A DNA stretch of 33,958 nucleotides, from contig NZ_JANYGL010000102.1 in NCBI RefSeq assembly GCF_025362435.1, forward strand, positions 1 to 33,958. The letters run 5' to 3'. A model generated the notes under the pieces. It worked only from the letters and a program-made list of their open reading frames with translations, did no database searches and had not been told where the DNA came from. Made by a program: the position numbers and the translations under genes. The DNA is from Polymorphobacter sp. Lineage in GTDB: Bacteria; Pseudomonadota; Alphaproteobacteria; Sphingomonadales; Sphingomonadaceae. Positions 33,228 to 33,958 of this stretch are shown here, in pieces; position 1 is the first letter of the stretch, and every line of letters starts with the position of its first letter.

Positions 33228-33857
33228 GTGGCAAACGATGAGGATTGGCGGCGCCGCCGCGCTGAAGCTCTCGGTCTCGATAGGCCCGCTTTGCCGACGA
33301 TGCCTTCTCGGGAAGACGCGCCGCCGCCATCGGATGATGTGCTGCCGATGGTTCATCCGACGCTGCCTCGACAAACCTTTGCAGCGGTCGAGCGTCCAAA
33401 GACCGGTTCGATGCACCATTCGGTCGCAAAATCAAACGCGCCTCGCAGCTTGCCGCCATCGCCTGAGCCAAGCGTTGAAACGCGCGATGGCGCGCCGCCT
33501 CAATCCCAGCGCGCAAGAAGCATCTGGTACCGTCGTTTTCCAGCGATCACGGCTGTGGCAGCATTGGCGCTTGGAGGCGCGGTCGGCTGGACCATACGTG
33601 GCGAACTGCCTGCGCCAGTAGCGGGTCATCGCGTCGGCGGAGTTGAAACGGTGACACCCGCGCCCCCTCCGTCGCTTCCGCAGGAGACGCCGACAGTCGA
33701 GACCGTCAAGCCAATTGGGATCGAGCCTTCTCCGCGCCTCCAACCGGCACTGGTCGACCGTGCCAAGTCTCGAGTTAGCGGATCAACCAACAGCCAGTGG
33801 TCCTATCCTGCCCGATCACTAGGGTCAGGACCCATTGATTTGAGCGTCGTTATCTGA
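33228..33857 (+). pseudogene. Bitopic membrane protein truncated at its 3' end by an IS element
   Basis: Translation from GTG 33228, behind a strong GGAGAGGAGG site, gives 'MANDEDWRRRRAEALGLDRP', like the start of the protein at 28846. A polar proline-rich segment, one transmembrane helix at about residues 132-150 and a proline-rich periplasmic stretch follow. The frame enters the IS end at about 33822, so the last 11 or 12 residues are encoded by the IS. Any C-terminal domain, as in the longer 28846 protein, is lost or lies beyond the IS. The remaining product may still be made but is probably not functional. Confidence 0.65.
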
Positions 33858-33958
33858 TTCAGGCTCCGCAAGGAGACTGAGTATGAGCGACCTGTATTGG
33901 CTTACTGACGAGCAGATGGCTCGGCTGGAGCCTTATTTCCCCAAGAGCCACGGCAAGC
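33822..33958 (+). mobile_element. Left end of an IS5-family insertion sequence (partial)
   Basis: The boundary is marked by CTAG (33819-33822) followed by GGTCAGGACCCATTGATTTG, which looks like the terminal repeat of IS5-type elements of the IS427/IS1031 kind, which favour CTAG-like targets. A short leader with AGGAG (33871-33875) precedes the transposase. The element runs off the window, so the right terminal repeat and target duplication cannot be seen. Confidence 0.75.
33883..33958 (+). CDS. IS5-family transposase, N-terminal fragment at window edge
   Basis: Twenty-five codons are visible, reading 'MSDLYWLTDEQMARLEPYFP' and then KSHGK. This is the standard N-terminus of DUF4096-type IS5 transposases, which continue with 'PRVDDRRVLSGI' and a DDE catalytic domain. 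AGGAG lies seven bases upstream. Whether the gene is intact cannot be judged here. Confidence 0.88.
   Translation, partial: MSDLYWLTDEQMARLEPYFPKSHGK

Overview
The window looks like chromosomal DNA of an alphaproteobacterium of the order Sphingomonadales. The evidence is the high GC content, two secreted proteins ending in the sphingomonad-type PEPxxWA-CTERM sorting signal, a DksA with only one of the four zinc-finger cysteines, DUF465/YdcH proteins, a short RcdA/DUF1465-like protein and a TPR-sulfotransferase. No plasmid, phage or replication genes are visible.

Layout. 1-3281: VOC protein and short RcdA-like protein (minus strand); Hsp20 behind a probable ROSE-type RNA thermometer; a polytopic membrane protein; two YdcH/DUF465 proteins; dksA. 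3377-6130: minus-strand cluster of M17 aminopeptidase, MarR regulator and NlpC/P60 hydrolase. 6310-7943: a coupled pair, a three-TM protein and a secreted repeat protein. 7940-12696: minus-strand housekeeping cluster serS-surE-nlpD-like-rimO, interrupted by long palindromic intergenic repeats. 12954-16064: MJ0042 zinc-ribbon membrane protein overlapping a prolyl-4-hydroxylase-like dioxygenase, then an acyl-CoA dehydrogenase. 16208-16919: AbrB-type antitoxin and PIN toxin with a probable operator over the promoter. 17027-20241: TPR-sulfotransferase and, divergently, a thiolase-like protein.

20243-23430 is the most irregular part. A broken GNAT acetyltransferase runs directly into the C-terminal part of a bacterioferritin gene. 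An AT-rich, translationally coupled two-gene module follows, encoding a cytosolic protein of about 275 aa and a four-TM protein of 164 aa. An HTH protein of the terminase-small-subunit type comes next. The module is the best candidate here for an undescribed, horizontally acquired system, possibly defence-related. That role is an inference from composition and architecture only.

23638-28543: Tat-exported SDR, tRNA-Leu(GAG), and a divergent pair of exported hydrolases (a penicillin-acylase-family Ntn hydrolase and an amidohydrolase). 28846-33958: surface and envelope accessory region with a bitopic proline/alanine-rich protein, two PEPxxWA-CTERM proteins and a second bitopic protein. One PEPxxWA-CTERM gene has a consensus-matching sigma-54 promoter; the other encodes a metzincin-like domain whose zinc histidines are replaced. 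The second bitopic gene has its 3' end cut off by an IS5-type insertion sequence that continues past the window edge.

All calls come from reading the sequence and recalling family motifs. No database search was run. Promoters, operators and RNA structures are pattern matches.
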